This document shows, one piece after another, positions 1 through 6,964 of a DNA stretch of 9,736 nt. The position numbers and the translations under genes are program-made. Every line of letters begins with the position of its first letter. Positions within the stretch are counted from its first letter, which is position 1. Source of the stretch: Pseudomonadota bacterium (GTDB taxonomy: Bacteria; Pseudomonadota; Gammaproteobacteria; Acidithiobacillales; Acidithiobacillaceae); contig JAKAVW010000098.1 in assembly GCA_021827445.1 (NCBI GenBank), positions 1 to 9,736 of the forward strand. The letters run 5' to 3'. Under the pieces are notes generated by a model. That model was not told where the DNA came from, searched no databases, and saw only the letters and a list, made by a program, of their open reading frames with translations.

Positions 1-1782
1 TGCCATGAAGCGACGGGCGCCAACCCGCACCATACGGCCTTCCACCTCGCCTTCGACACCATAGCCAGCAATAGCGCGGAAATCCTTGACGGCGGGCACA
101 TTCATGCTGCGCTCTCTGGCCGCCGCGACAATCGCTCGCCCCAACGGATGCTCGGACGCTGATTCCAACGCCGCCGCCAGGCGCAACGTGGCTTCGGGCT
201 CGGAGCCGCCCTGATCGACCAGCGCGGGGCGACCCTCGGTCAGCGTGCCGGTTTTGTCGAACAGTATGGTGTCGACATGCGACAGCGTCTCCAGCGCCTC
301 GCCCTTGCGAAATAGCACGCCGAGCTCTGCCGCGCGCCCGGTGCCTACCATGATCGCCGCCGGAGTCGCCAGCCCCATGGCGCAGGGACATGCCACCACC
401 AGCACGGCTACCGCCGTGACCAGCGCCACACTGACATTGCCAGTCAACGCTATCCAGACACCGAAGGTCGCCAGCGCGATGACCAGCACCACCGGCGTGA
501 ACACTCGCACCGCGCGGTCGGTCAGTCCCTGAATCGGCAGCTTGCCGGTCTGCGCGCTCTCCACCAGATGGATGATCTGCGCCAGCACGGTATCGCGCCC
601 GACCGAAGTGGCCTTCACCACCAACCGCCCGTCCTGGCAGACTGTGCCGCCGACCACGGCGTCATCCAGGCTCTTGGCGGATGGTAATGGCTCGCCAGTC
701 AACATGGCTTCGTCCACATGCGCCCGACCCTCGACCACGCGCCCGTCGACCGGAATGCGCTCTCCGGGGCGGACCACGATGCGCTCGCCGGTGCGCAATC
801 GCGACACCGGTACGTCTTGCTCGACACCGTTCTCGTCGAGCCGGTGCGCGGTTTTGGCCTGCAGCCCAACCAGCTTGCGGATCGCCGACGAGGTGCGGCC
901 CTTGGCCAGTGCTTCCAAGTACTTGCCTGCGAGTACGGCGGCAATGACTACTGCCGCGGAGTCGAAATACACATGCTGCGCCTCGGCTGGAAACATCGCG
1001 GGTACCAGCAGCACCAACACGCTGTAAGCCCAAGCCGCGCCGGTGCCGGTGGCGACCAGGGAGTTCATGTCTGGCGACAGATGACGGTAGGCGATCAGGC
1101 CCGGCCTGAAAAAGCGCCGACCTGGCCCGAACAGGACGATGCTGGCGAGCATGAACTGTACCCACTCCCAGAAATGCGCAAAGGGGCTCGCCGCCGCCAG
1201 CGCGCGATCCAAGGCCGGGATGAAGGCCGTGCCCATGGCCAACACCAGGACCACCATGGCCAGCCCTACGGCCACGATCACATCGCGGCCCATGGCGCGC
1301 AAACTCGCGCGGCGCTGGCTGACCCCGTCGGCGCCTTGCACGTCGCCTTCCTGTACGGGGTGTGCTGCATAGCCCGCCTTGCTTACGGCTGTGATCAGTT
1401 CGTCCATGCCGACCATCGCCGGGACGTAGCGCACATGCGCGCGCTCGGTGGTCAGATTCACCGTCGCCTCCAGCACGCCGGGCAGATGCCCCAGCGCGCG
1501 TTCTACCCGTCCTACGCAGGCGGCGCAGGTCATACCCACCACCGTCAGATCGATCTCATCAGTCACTGGTGTGTAGCCGGTCTCGCGGATCGCCTCGGCA
1601 ATGCGTGCGGCATCGAGTTGTTGTGGGTCGAAAAGCACCTCGGCGCGTTCAGTCGCCAGGTTCACGCCAGCCGAGCTTACGCCGGGTAGCTTGCCCAGCG
1701 CGCGTTCCACCCGCGCGCTACAGGAGGCACAGGTCATCCCCTCAATGCCAATCTCAAGGTGCCCATGTGTTATGTCTTCCAT
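1..1782 (-). CDS. copA: Cu(+)-exporting P1B-type ATPase CopA, 5' part (C-terminus beyond window)
   Basis: Inner-membrane pump that hydrolyses ATP to move Cu(+) from cytoplasm to periplasm. The visible 594 codons hold two N-terminal heavy-metal-binding domains (GMTCASC at residues 15-21, GMTCAAC at 83-89), several hydrophobic segments, the actuator TGE loop (362-364), the transmembrane metal site CPC (465-467) followed by the GLATP stretch typical of Cu(+) pumps, the phosphorylation motif DKTGTLT (D509) and the nucleotide-domain SEHPLG motif (H545). The ATP-hinge and last membrane helices lie past the left edge; two-domain CopA proteins usually run to about 800 residues. The start follows an AAGGGG ribosome-binding site about 7 nt upstream. 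Sequence is visibly GC-richer than the next gene. A Cu(+)/Ag(+) pump is much more likely than a Zn/Cd/Pb pump because of the CPC context and paired CxxC domains. Confidence 0.95.
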   Translation of the reverse strand, partial: MEDITHGHLEIGIEGMTCASCSARVERALGKLPGVSSAGVNLATERAEVLFDPQQLDAARIAEAIRETGYTPVTDEIDLTVVGMTCAACVGRVERALGHLPGVLEATVNLTTERAHVRYVPAMVGMDELITAVSKAGYAAHPVQEGDVQGADGVSQRRASLRAMGRDVIVAVGLAMVVLVLAMGTAFIPALDRALAAASPFAHFWEWVQFMLASIVLFGPGRRFFRPGLIAYRHLSPDMNSLVATGTGAAWAYSVLVLLVPAMFPAEAQHVYFDSAAVVIAAVLAGKYLEALAKGRTSSAIRKLVGLQAKTAHRLDENGVEQDVPVSRLRTGERIVVRPGERIPVDGRVVEGRAHVDEAMLTGEPLPSAKSLDDAVVGGTVCQDGRLVVKATSVGRDTVLAQIIHLVESAQTGKLPIQGLTDRAVRVFTPVVLVIALATFGVWIALTGNVSVALVTAVAVLVVACPCAMGLATPAAIMVGTGRAAELGVLFRKGEALETLSHVDTILFDKTGTLTEGRPALVDQGGSEPEATLRLAAALESASEHPLGRAIVAAARERSMNVPAVKDFRAIAGYGVEGEVEGRMVRVGARRFMA

Positions 1783-1860
1783 AAATGCACCCCTTCGCAA
1801 CAAAGCGCACTGCAGGCTGCGTTTGCGGATGGTTGCCGACAGCCTACATACAACCTGCCC

Positions 1861-1892
1861 ATGGTACACATTGAAGCCCGGTGTAATGTCAA
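1861..1892 (-). promoter_or_regulatory. MerR-family-type promoter/operator of copA
   Basis: On the minus strand a consensus -35 box TTGACA (1887-1892) is followed by an over-long 20-bp spacer and a -10-like TACCAT (1861-1866). Inside the spacer and touching the -35 box is a 22-bp dyad with perfect 5-bp arms, ACATT/AATGT (1868-1872 and 1885-1889). A 19-20 bp spacer with a dyad centred between the boxes is the signature of promoters activated by MerR-family metal sensors such as CueR. The placement 78 nt before copA supports copper-responsive control. The regulator gene is not in this window, and the arms differ from the E. coli CueR arms. Confidence 0.65.
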
Positions 1893-2078
1893 GAGCGATT
1901 TTCTGGTGCCAGTGTGTCCGTTGATCAGGGCATCAACCTGCTGCAAGGAATTCAGCGCGAAGGGCGGGTCGCTACGACGCCCTGTAGATGTTACAGTTCT
2001 TAAAGAAGAATGTTTAGGCTGAGGGTTATTTATCATCTCGCCGAATTTCTAATTTACCAGCGTCTGGTCTCCAAAAAT

Positions 2079-2084
2079 GAGGGA
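2079..2084 (+). promoter_or_regulatory. Ribosome-binding site that sets the Kch start
   Basis: GAGGGA lies 6 nt before the ATG at 2091. The same frame is open to an ATG at 2010, but that upstream start has no Shine-Dalgarno sequence and would add 27 residues unlike the channel family. 2091 is therefore the better start. Confidence 0.7.
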
Positions 2085-2090
2085 CTATCC

Positions 2091-3338
2091 ATGATCAGAA
2101 TCCCCGATGTAATGAAATTATCGTTGCGACAGCGATTTTTTCGCTTCGTGGCCAAGGCGCAGGCAGTTTTGTATCTGAATATATGGTTTCCGCAGGTGCC
2201 TATGGCTATTGCTGTAGGGCTGCTGGGGGTGCTGGCCATACTGAATGCGTTGCCCCATCTCACACAACTCTTCCCCGAACTGGCCGCTCTTGCACCCGCT
2301 ACCAGCCTGACCCAGGCACCCCTGTTGTCGGCTTTGGGTACAGTACCCGAAGCGGTGGCCGGGTTTGTGCTGCTGCTGATGGCCTTCGGATTGCTCTTTC
2401 GCTCCCGTTTTTCCTGGGCCATTACGCTGGTGCTGGCGGCAGCGATGCTGGCTATATTACTGCATCACTATGGCTTTGTGTGGAGTGGCGTCATCATTTT
2501 TAATGCCGTTATTCTGGTGACATTGCTGTTATTTCAGCGCCATTTTGCGCGTTCGAGCGTGGCTGCAGGCACGCTCTTTGCGGCGATTTCTATTTTGCTC
2601 TTGATGAGCTATGCGGTACTGGGCAGTTACGTGTTGGGCGCAGGATTTTCGCCGCCTATCAATAACCTGGTGAGTGCCTTGTATTTCGCCGTGGTTACCA
2701 TGTCCACTGTGGGGTATGGGGATATTGTGCCGAAAAGCGGAGATGCCCGGCTATTTGTTATCTCTATTATCATCTTGGGTATCACCGTTTTTGCTACGTC
2801 TATTTCTGCAGTCGTTGTACCACTGGTAAATGGCCGGATGCAGCGCTTGCTGATGGGAGAAAAAAAGCGTGGCCACCGTAATCATTATCTGATTATTGGT
2901 GATAATTCGTTGGCACAGAACACCTATCGCGCATTGCGTGCCCGGCATTTGCCAGTGCTGGTGCTGGTTCCCGTGACGCCAGAGCATGTGTGGATGGCTA
3001 AGGAAGACCTCATGGTGGGTGATGCAACGGACGTGGATGTTTTGCGTAAGGCGGGGGCCGAATATGCTTTGGGTGTGCTCGCATTACGGGTTATTGACAG
3101 TGAAAACGCCTTTATCATTCTTGCCGCCAAGGAGTTGGCGGTTCCCGGAAAAACCGTGGCGGCGGTTCAGAACAGTAAAAATCTTGAACGTCTGCGACAC
3201 ATTGGTGCGGACCTTATTATTTCCCCGGAAGTGCTGGGCGGTGAATTGCTGGCGCTGACGCTCAGTGGTGAAGATCTGGCAGGAGATACCATTATCAGTA
3301 AACTATTTACCGCTAAGGCGGAGGGAGTTGAGGCTTGA
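2091..3338 (+). CDS. kch: Kch-like voltage-gated-type K+ channel with RCK domain
   Basis: Inner-membrane potassium channel subunit of 415 residues, nearly the length of E. coli Kch (417). The N-terminal half is strongly hydrophobic with multiple predicted membrane helices, then a pore loop with the K+ selectivity filter TVGYGD (206-211) in the family context TMSTVGYGDIVP, and a last helix (ITVFATSISAVVVPL). The C-terminal half is a cytosolic RCK/TrkA-N Rossmann domain beginning at HYLIIGDNS; its glycine motif is degenerate, as in E. coli Kch. Stretches such as DSENAFIILAAKEL and IISPEVLGGELLAL match the E. coli protein in place. No clear arginine-rich S4 sensor was seen by eye. It heads a two-gene operon and its TGA overlaps the next start. 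Channels of this kind affect membrane potential and K+ balance; the trigger here is unknown. Confidence 0.9.
   Translation: MIRIPDVMKLSLRQRFFRFVAKAQAVLYLNIWFPQVPMAIAVGLLGVLAILNALPHLTQLFPELAALAPATSLTQAPLLSALGTVPEAVAGFVLLLMAFGLLFRSRFSWAITLVLAAAMLAILLHHYGFVWSGVIIFNAVILVTLLLFQRHFARSSVAAGTLFAAISILLLMSYAVLGSYVLGAGFSPPINNLVSALYFAVVTMSTVGYGDIVPKSGDARLFVISIIILGITVFATSISAVVVPLVNGRMQRLLMGEKKRGHRNHYLIIGDNSLAQNTYRALRARHLPVLVLVPVTPEHVWMAKEDLMVGDATDVDVLRKAGAEYALGVLALRVIDSENAFIILAAKELAVPGKTVAAVQNSKNLERLRHIGADLIISPEVLGGELLALTLSGEDLAGDTIISKLFTAKAEGVEA
3320..3327 (+). promoter_or_regulatory. Strong ribosome-binding site supporting a TTG start
   Basis: GGAGGGAG lies inside the end of the Kch gene, 7 nt before a TTG at 3335. 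The next in-frame ATG (3347) would be 19 nt away, too far for this site. This favours the TTG start and translational coupling to kch. Confidence 0.65.
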
Positions 3339-3643
3339 GTACTTTAATGGCATTAGGCATTGTGGTGTTGGCCCTGATAGGACTGGGCATTGCGGCGATG
3401 TTTTTGCATGTGGTGGTATGGCTATTAGGTGCCATACTCGGTTTGTTGATCTATTTCATCCCTAGCATTATTGCCGCAGCACGTCATCACGAACATTTTC
3501 TGTGGGTGCTGATCCTGAATATTGTATTGGGCTGGTCGGGCATTGCCTGGATCATCCTGATGGTCTGGGCCATATTGGGAGAACGTCGAGAGCCACCGTT
3601 GCGCAAATCGAGCGCGGATGCTTTTAACCACGCTGCTCGCTGA
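3335..3643 (+). CDS. Small membrane protein, superinfection-immunity (Imm) family
   Basis: A 102-residue protein made of about three hydrophobic segments (roughly 4-26, 28-48 and 56-80) and a short charged C-terminal tail. The central and third segments carry the pattern of the superinfection immunity domain family (PF14373, named after phage T4 Imm): YFIPSIIAAARHH at 40-52, then NIVLGWSGIAW at 62-72 and a Trp-rich end. T4 Imm blocks DNA entry of related phages at the inner membrane, but most bacterial chromosomal members have no tested role, so immunity should not be assumed. The TTG start is chosen from the ribosome-binding site spacing. The start overlaps the kch stop by 4 nt (TTGA), so the two are probably co-translated. 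The 3' end overlaps the opposing rlpA gene by 20 nt. Confidence 0.75.
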   Translation: MSTLMALGIVVLALIGLGIAAMFLHVVVWLLGAILGLLIYFIPSIIAAARHHEHFLWVLILNIVLGWSGIAWIILMVWAILGERREPPLRKSSADAFNHAAR

Positions 3644-4706
3644 CTACAAAAGTGCCGAGGCGCAGACGTTGCAAGCTGGCCACATAGTCTTCCGGGGCGG
3701 TGGTGGGGGCCATTGGACCGATCTTGATTTTATATAGCCCGCCCGGGGTCGTGGAGGATACTGGCACCATGTGTGCGGTGCTGATGCCGAAATCTTGCAA
3801 TTTGCTGCGCTCGCGGACAGCGGTTTGCATCTGCATGGGGCTTGCCGTTTCCAGATAGATTTGCTCGGGCCGCGGTGTCTGCCGCCACTGCGGTAAAGTG
3901 TGGGCAACGGTCTCCCGACGCGGGGAAATGGGAGCGGGAAGGGTCTTCTGGGCCGTGGCAGGTATGGCGCGGACAGGACTGTTGGCAAAAGTGTCGTTTA
4001 CTACGGCCGTCAGGTTGGTGGTGGGAGGGGGTGTATAGGCAGGCACGGATATCGCCGTCGGCGTGTGCAAGACCGGTACGGGTATGGGCGCCATCTTGGG
4101 TACGATACGACGTTGTGCCACAGGTAATACTTGGGGAACCTGTGTGCCGGGGCTGAGAGCGCTGGGAATCACCTGAATATGTACCCGCGTTGTGCCCTGA
4201 TTGAGCATACCCAACTGATTGGCCGCTCCGTAAGACATATCCATGATCCGGCCGCTCACGAAGGGGCCGCGATCGTTGACCAGTACCACGACACTGCGTC
4301 CATTCTCCAGATTGGTGACGCGTGCGCAGGAGGGCAAGGGCAGCGTCCGGCTGGCAGCCGTCATTTGCCGGGCGTGAAAAGCGGTACCCATGGCGGTTAC
4401 GGCGCTGGAAGATTGCTGATCGTACCAGGAAGCGATGCCATTTGCGGAAAATCCGGCATCGTCACCCATGGGATGATACCAGTCTCCATTGATCTCGTAG
4501 GGCTGGTTATAGGCTGCCTGAAGGTTGGGCGCTGGTGCGTAGCACGCCTGTCCGGTGGAATAGGCGGAACCCGCCATGGCCGGACTGTAGCCTCTGCCGG
4601 GGGTGTCAGCCATATGATCGGGTATACTCGCGCAGCCTGCCAGCGCTGCAGCGGCGAAGCCTAGAGCGCCCAATCTGAAAATCTGAAGATGATGCCGTAC
4701 GCGCAT
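3624..4706 (-). CDS. rlpA: RlpA-like septal lipoprotein (double-psi beta-barrel plus SPOR), two catalytic residues replaced
   Basis: A 360-residue lipoprotein, close to E. coli RlpA (362). It has a signal peptide with lipobox LAGC (Cys25), a conserved lead-in (PYEINGDWYHP, 69-79), an RlpA double-psi beta-barrel (about 90-180, starting GIASWY and including VTNLENGRSVVV and NDRGPF), a Pro/Thr-rich linker and a C-terminal SPOR domain (about 285-358, with GGLYKIKIGPM), which in this family binds denuded septal glycan. In Pseudomonas RlpA, a lytic transglycosylase acting on stripped glycans, Glu120, His131 and Asp157 are catalytic; aligned by the surrounding motifs, this protein has Thr108, Ser119 and Asp145. 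Lytic activity is therefore doubtful, and a binding or structural role is possible. A GGAGG site lies 12 nt before the ATG. It is divergent from an FtsI-like gene and tail-to-tail with the kch operon. Confidence 0.9.
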   Translation of the reverse strand: MRVRHHLQIFRLGALGFAAAALAGCASIPDHMADTPGRGYSPAMAGSAYSTGQACYAPAPNLQAAYNQPYEINGDWYHPMGDDAGFSANGIASWYDQQSSSAVTAMGTAFHARQMTAASRTLPLPSCARVTNLENGRSVVVLVNDRGPFVSGRIMDMSYGAANQLGMLNQGTTRVHIQVIPSALSPGTQVPQVLPVAQRRIVPKMAPIPVPVLHTPTAISVPAYTPPPTTNLTAVVNDTFANSPVRAIPATAQKTLPAPISPRRETVAHTLPQWRQTPRPEQIYLETASPMQMQTAVRERSKLQDFGISTAHMVPVSSTTPGGLYKIKIGPMAPTTAPEDYVASLQRLRLGTFVVSEQRG

Positions 4707-4741
4707 GGTGAGGCACAGCCTCCGTCTGGAAATACTTTGGC

Positions 4742-4771
4742 ATTCTAGGTCATAATCTCAAGAAAGTTCAA
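4742..4771 (-). promoter_or_regulatory. Candidate sigma-70 promoter for rlpA
   Basis: Minus-strand TTGAAC (4766-4771) and TAGAAT (4742-4747) are separated by 18 bp and sit about 35 nt before the rlpA start codon. The -10 box matches consensus at 5 of 6 positions and the -35 box at 4 of 6. For the divergent FtsI-like gene, only a weak TACTAT around 4896-4901 was seen, without a good -35. Confidence 0.5.
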
Positions 4772-4933
4772 GTAAGGCAGAAGGTTATTAGGCTTTTCTC
4801 ATGCATTGAACGAGAAATTTGTTGAAACAGCGATGAGGCCCGGAACTTCCGGGGTCAAACGTCGTCTCATTGCTGTCGGAGTTCCATCAGAGTTTACTAT
4901 GGTCTGTAACCAAGGCCTGTTTACGGGGCAAGA

Positions 4934-6685
4934 ATGACGCGTCCAGGTCCAGTGGTTCGTGTCTTGCCAGCGCGCCGCGCCCGCTGGCTCATTGCTGTCA
5001 TCCTCATTGGTTTTGCGGTGGTGTTGGCCCGTGATTTCCATCTGCAGTTTTTTGAGCAGAGCACCCTGCGTTCCCAGGGGCGAATGCGCTACCTGCGGGC
5101 GCTCCCTTTGCCCAGTGAGCGCGGCATTATTACCGCACGGGATGGTACTCCGCTGGCCGTCAACGTAAAAGCGGTTACCCTCTGGGCAGACCCTGCCATT
5201 CTGGATAAGCATCGTAACCATTGGGCTGCGCTGGCCCGGACGCTACACCTGACTCCCGCGGATTTTGCGCAGCGGGTGGCCAGCGGTGGCGCCGATTATG
5301 CGTATATATTACGGCAGGTGCCACCGGCGCTGGGCGCCGCGGTGGCGCGCCTGCAGGTGCCGGGTATTTATGTGCAAGCCACCAACCGCAGTTACTATCC
5401 CCTGGGGGCGGTAACGGCACCCTTGCTGGGTCTGGTGGATATGCGCCACCAGGGCGGGACAGGCCTAGAGCTTGGTTATAATAGCTGGCTGGCGGCGCAG
5501 CCCGGCAAGGAGCTGGTGCTGCAAGACGGTCATAGCCAGATCCTCCATGTTGATCGGGTGGTGCGTCTCCCCCACGCGGGCCACGCCTTGCAGCTCACCA
5601 TCAATCCGCAGATTCAGTACTGGGCCTATATGACTCTGCTCGCCGCTCAGCGCCATTTCGGCGCGTCCAATGGTTCCGCCGTAGTGATGGATGTACGTAC
5701 CGGACAGGTGCTCGCCATGGTGAGCGTACCCAGTTGCAACCCTAATGACATCGGCGGCTGCAGCAATCCTGTGGATTACGTCAATAACGCAGTCCATCAG
5801 GCCTTTGAACCGGGGTCGGTGATCAAACCCTTTGCCATTGCGGCGGCCCTGGCGACCCATAGCATCAGCCCGGCAGCACGTTTTAATGTCTTCCATCCAC
5901 TCCGGGTGGAGGGCTATTCCATCACCGATGATGTGCCCCACCACACCCTCAATATTGAGCATATTCTCAAGTATTCCAGTTGCATCGGGACCGCGAAGAT
6001 CGCCCTCAAGACGCCGCGCCGGGCGCTTTATGATATGTACCACGCGGTGGGCTTCGGGAAAGTGCCGCAAATCGGACTGCCTGGCAGCACGGCGGGCGTT
6101 CTGCCGGCTTGGCAGAGTTGGGGCAAGGCACGTCATGCAACCATTTCCATCGGTTACGGGATTTCGGTGACGACGTTACAACTGGCCGACGCTTATGCGG
6201 CTATTGCCAACGGTGGTTATCACATCCGACCCTCGCTGGTACTGGGCGAACCGGTTGTTCGCCGCCGGGTAATGCCGCTTTGGGTGGCCAACGATTTGCG
6301 GCGCTGGTTGCGCAGTGTTGCCGAGCCCAGTGGGACGGGTGTTCTCGCTGCCATTCCCGGCTATGCGATAGCCGGTAAGACTGGGACGGCGGATCTCGCC
6401 AATGGTCACGATGGATTCTTTCATCACCGGACGAACGCGACGTTTGTGGGTTTCGCGCCAGGCCATGCCCCGTGTCTGGTAATGGCGGTGACGCTGCGTG
6501 ACAGCGACAAGTTCTGGAATTTTGGCGGGGTGGAAGCGGCGCCGGTATTCCGGGTGACCATGGAGCACGCGCTGGAACAATTGGATATCGGACCGGAGTG
6601 GTGCGGCAAGTCGGTTTGCAAACTGCGCGCCCCGCAAATTACGACGGCGCAGGCGGAAATTTGGTCAGAAGGGGGCGGTAACTAG
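4934..6685 (+). CDS. FtsI/PBP3-like class B penicillin-binding protein with SxC motif
   Basis: Periplasm-facing peptidoglycan DD-transpeptidase of 583 residues, similar in size to E. coli FtsI (588). A short basic cytosolic tail precedes one membrane helix (about 17-36), then the pedestal domain with ERGIITARDGTPLAV, where FtsI usually reads DR in place of AR, and WADP. The transpeptidase domain holds the nucleophile motif SVIK (S295, K298) in FEPGS, then SSC (348-350) where almost all relatives have SxN, and KTGT (482-485). Flanking sequence (IGTAKIALK, SIGYGISVTTLQLADAYAAIANGG) clearly fits FtsI rather than PBP2. All six cysteines (268, 276, 350, 514, 557, 562) lie in the catalytic domain. 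It stands outside a division (dcw) cluster, so it may be a second FtsI. The ribosome-binding site is weak (GGGGCAAGA). Divergent from rlpA, whose product also works at the septum. Confidence 0.88.
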   Translation: MTRPGPVVRVLPARRARWLIAVILIGFAVVLARDFHLQFFEQSTLRSQGRMRYLRALPLPSERGIITARDGTPLAVNVKAVTLWADPAILDKHRNHWAALARTLHLTPADFAQRVASGGADYAYILRQVPPALGAAVARLQVPGIYVQATNRSYYPLGAVTAPLLGLVDMRHQGGTGLELGYNSWLAAQPGKELVLQDGHSQILHVDRVVRLPHAGHALQLTINPQIQYWAYMTLLAAQRHFGASNGSAVVMDVRTGQVLAMVSVPSCNPNDIGGCSNPVDYVNNAVHQAFEPGSVIKPFAIAAALATHSISPAARFNVFHPLRVEGYSITDDVPHHTLNIEHILKYSSCIGTAKIALKTPRRALYDMYHAVGFGKVPQIGLPGSTAGVLPAWQSWGKARHATISIGYGISVTTLQLADAYAAIANGGYHIRPSLVLGEPVVRRRVMPLWVANDLRRWLRSVAEPSGTGVLAAIPGYAIAGKTGTADLANGHDGFFHHRTNATFVGFAPGHAPCLVMAVTLRDSDKFWNFGGVEAAPVFRVTMEHALEQLDIGPEWCGKSVCKLRAPQITTAQAEIWSEGGGN

Positions 6686-6964
6686 GCGGATTTGATTGGT
6701 GTGCTTGCCGATGCTGAGAGCTCGATCCGTTCCGCAGCGGCAGCTTGGGTATGGTGCCCTCAATTCAGGTATGCATGCGGCGCAAATTGTTGCATAGCGG
6801 TATAGGCACGGGCCGTTTTGCCGGAGATGCGGGGCAGGGGTAATGCCTGGTGCGGCTCCGGCACGCGGCGGTACGCCGTTGCTCTCGGCCAGGCGCCCAG
6901 GTATAGATTGTAGCGGGACAACCGGACGTTATGCCGAACGCTTGGACTACCGTCATGCTCCGGC
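6686..6964. other. Convergent intergenic gap, no supported feature
   Basis: Between the ends of the FtsI-like gene and the glycine-zipper gene lie 279 bases. No hairpin followed by a T-run was found on either strand, so no intrinsic terminator is called. Open frames cross it on the minus strand, but they begin inside the glycine-zipper gene in other frames and show no family resemblance. Confidence 0.55.

Larger units (their letters stand above)
1783..2090. other. Intergenic region between divergent copA and kch
   Basis: This 308-base gap holds the copA leader (about 78 nt), the MerR-type promoter at 1861-1892 and the leader of the Kch-like gene. A short inverted repeat TTCTT/AAGAA (1997-2001 and 2006-2010) lies about 80 nt before the Kch start; its role is unknown. 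Short reading frames cross the gap on both strands, but none has a good ribosome-binding site or recognisable protein content. No convincing -35/-10 pair was found for the rightward operon. Confidence 0.7.

Noticed and set aside
718..1689. 323-residue open frame on the plus strand
   Set aside because: It is antisense to copA in GC-rich sequence. The minus strand has HMA, TGE and other ATPase motifs in order, while this frame has only low-complexity, Arg/Ala/His-rich content and no family resemblance.
1770..2036. Small minus-strand open frame covering the copA promoter region
   Set aside because: No ribosome-binding site or family resemblance, and it overlaps the MerR-type promoter and the copA start.
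3335..3643. Prophage remnant suggested by the superinfection-immunity family name
   Set aside because: No integrase, phage structural gene, attachment repeat or other phage signal nearby; this domain family is common on bacterial chromosomes.
4842..4885. Inverted repeat GGAACT/AGTTCC upstream of the FtsI-like gene
   Set aside because: Six-bp arms about 30 nt apart; expected by chance at this length, with no link to a promoter box.
5465..6136. 223-residue open frame on the minus strand
   Set aside because: Lies entirely within the FtsI-like gene, whose catalytic motifs are clear on the plus strand; the antisense protein has no recognisable motif.
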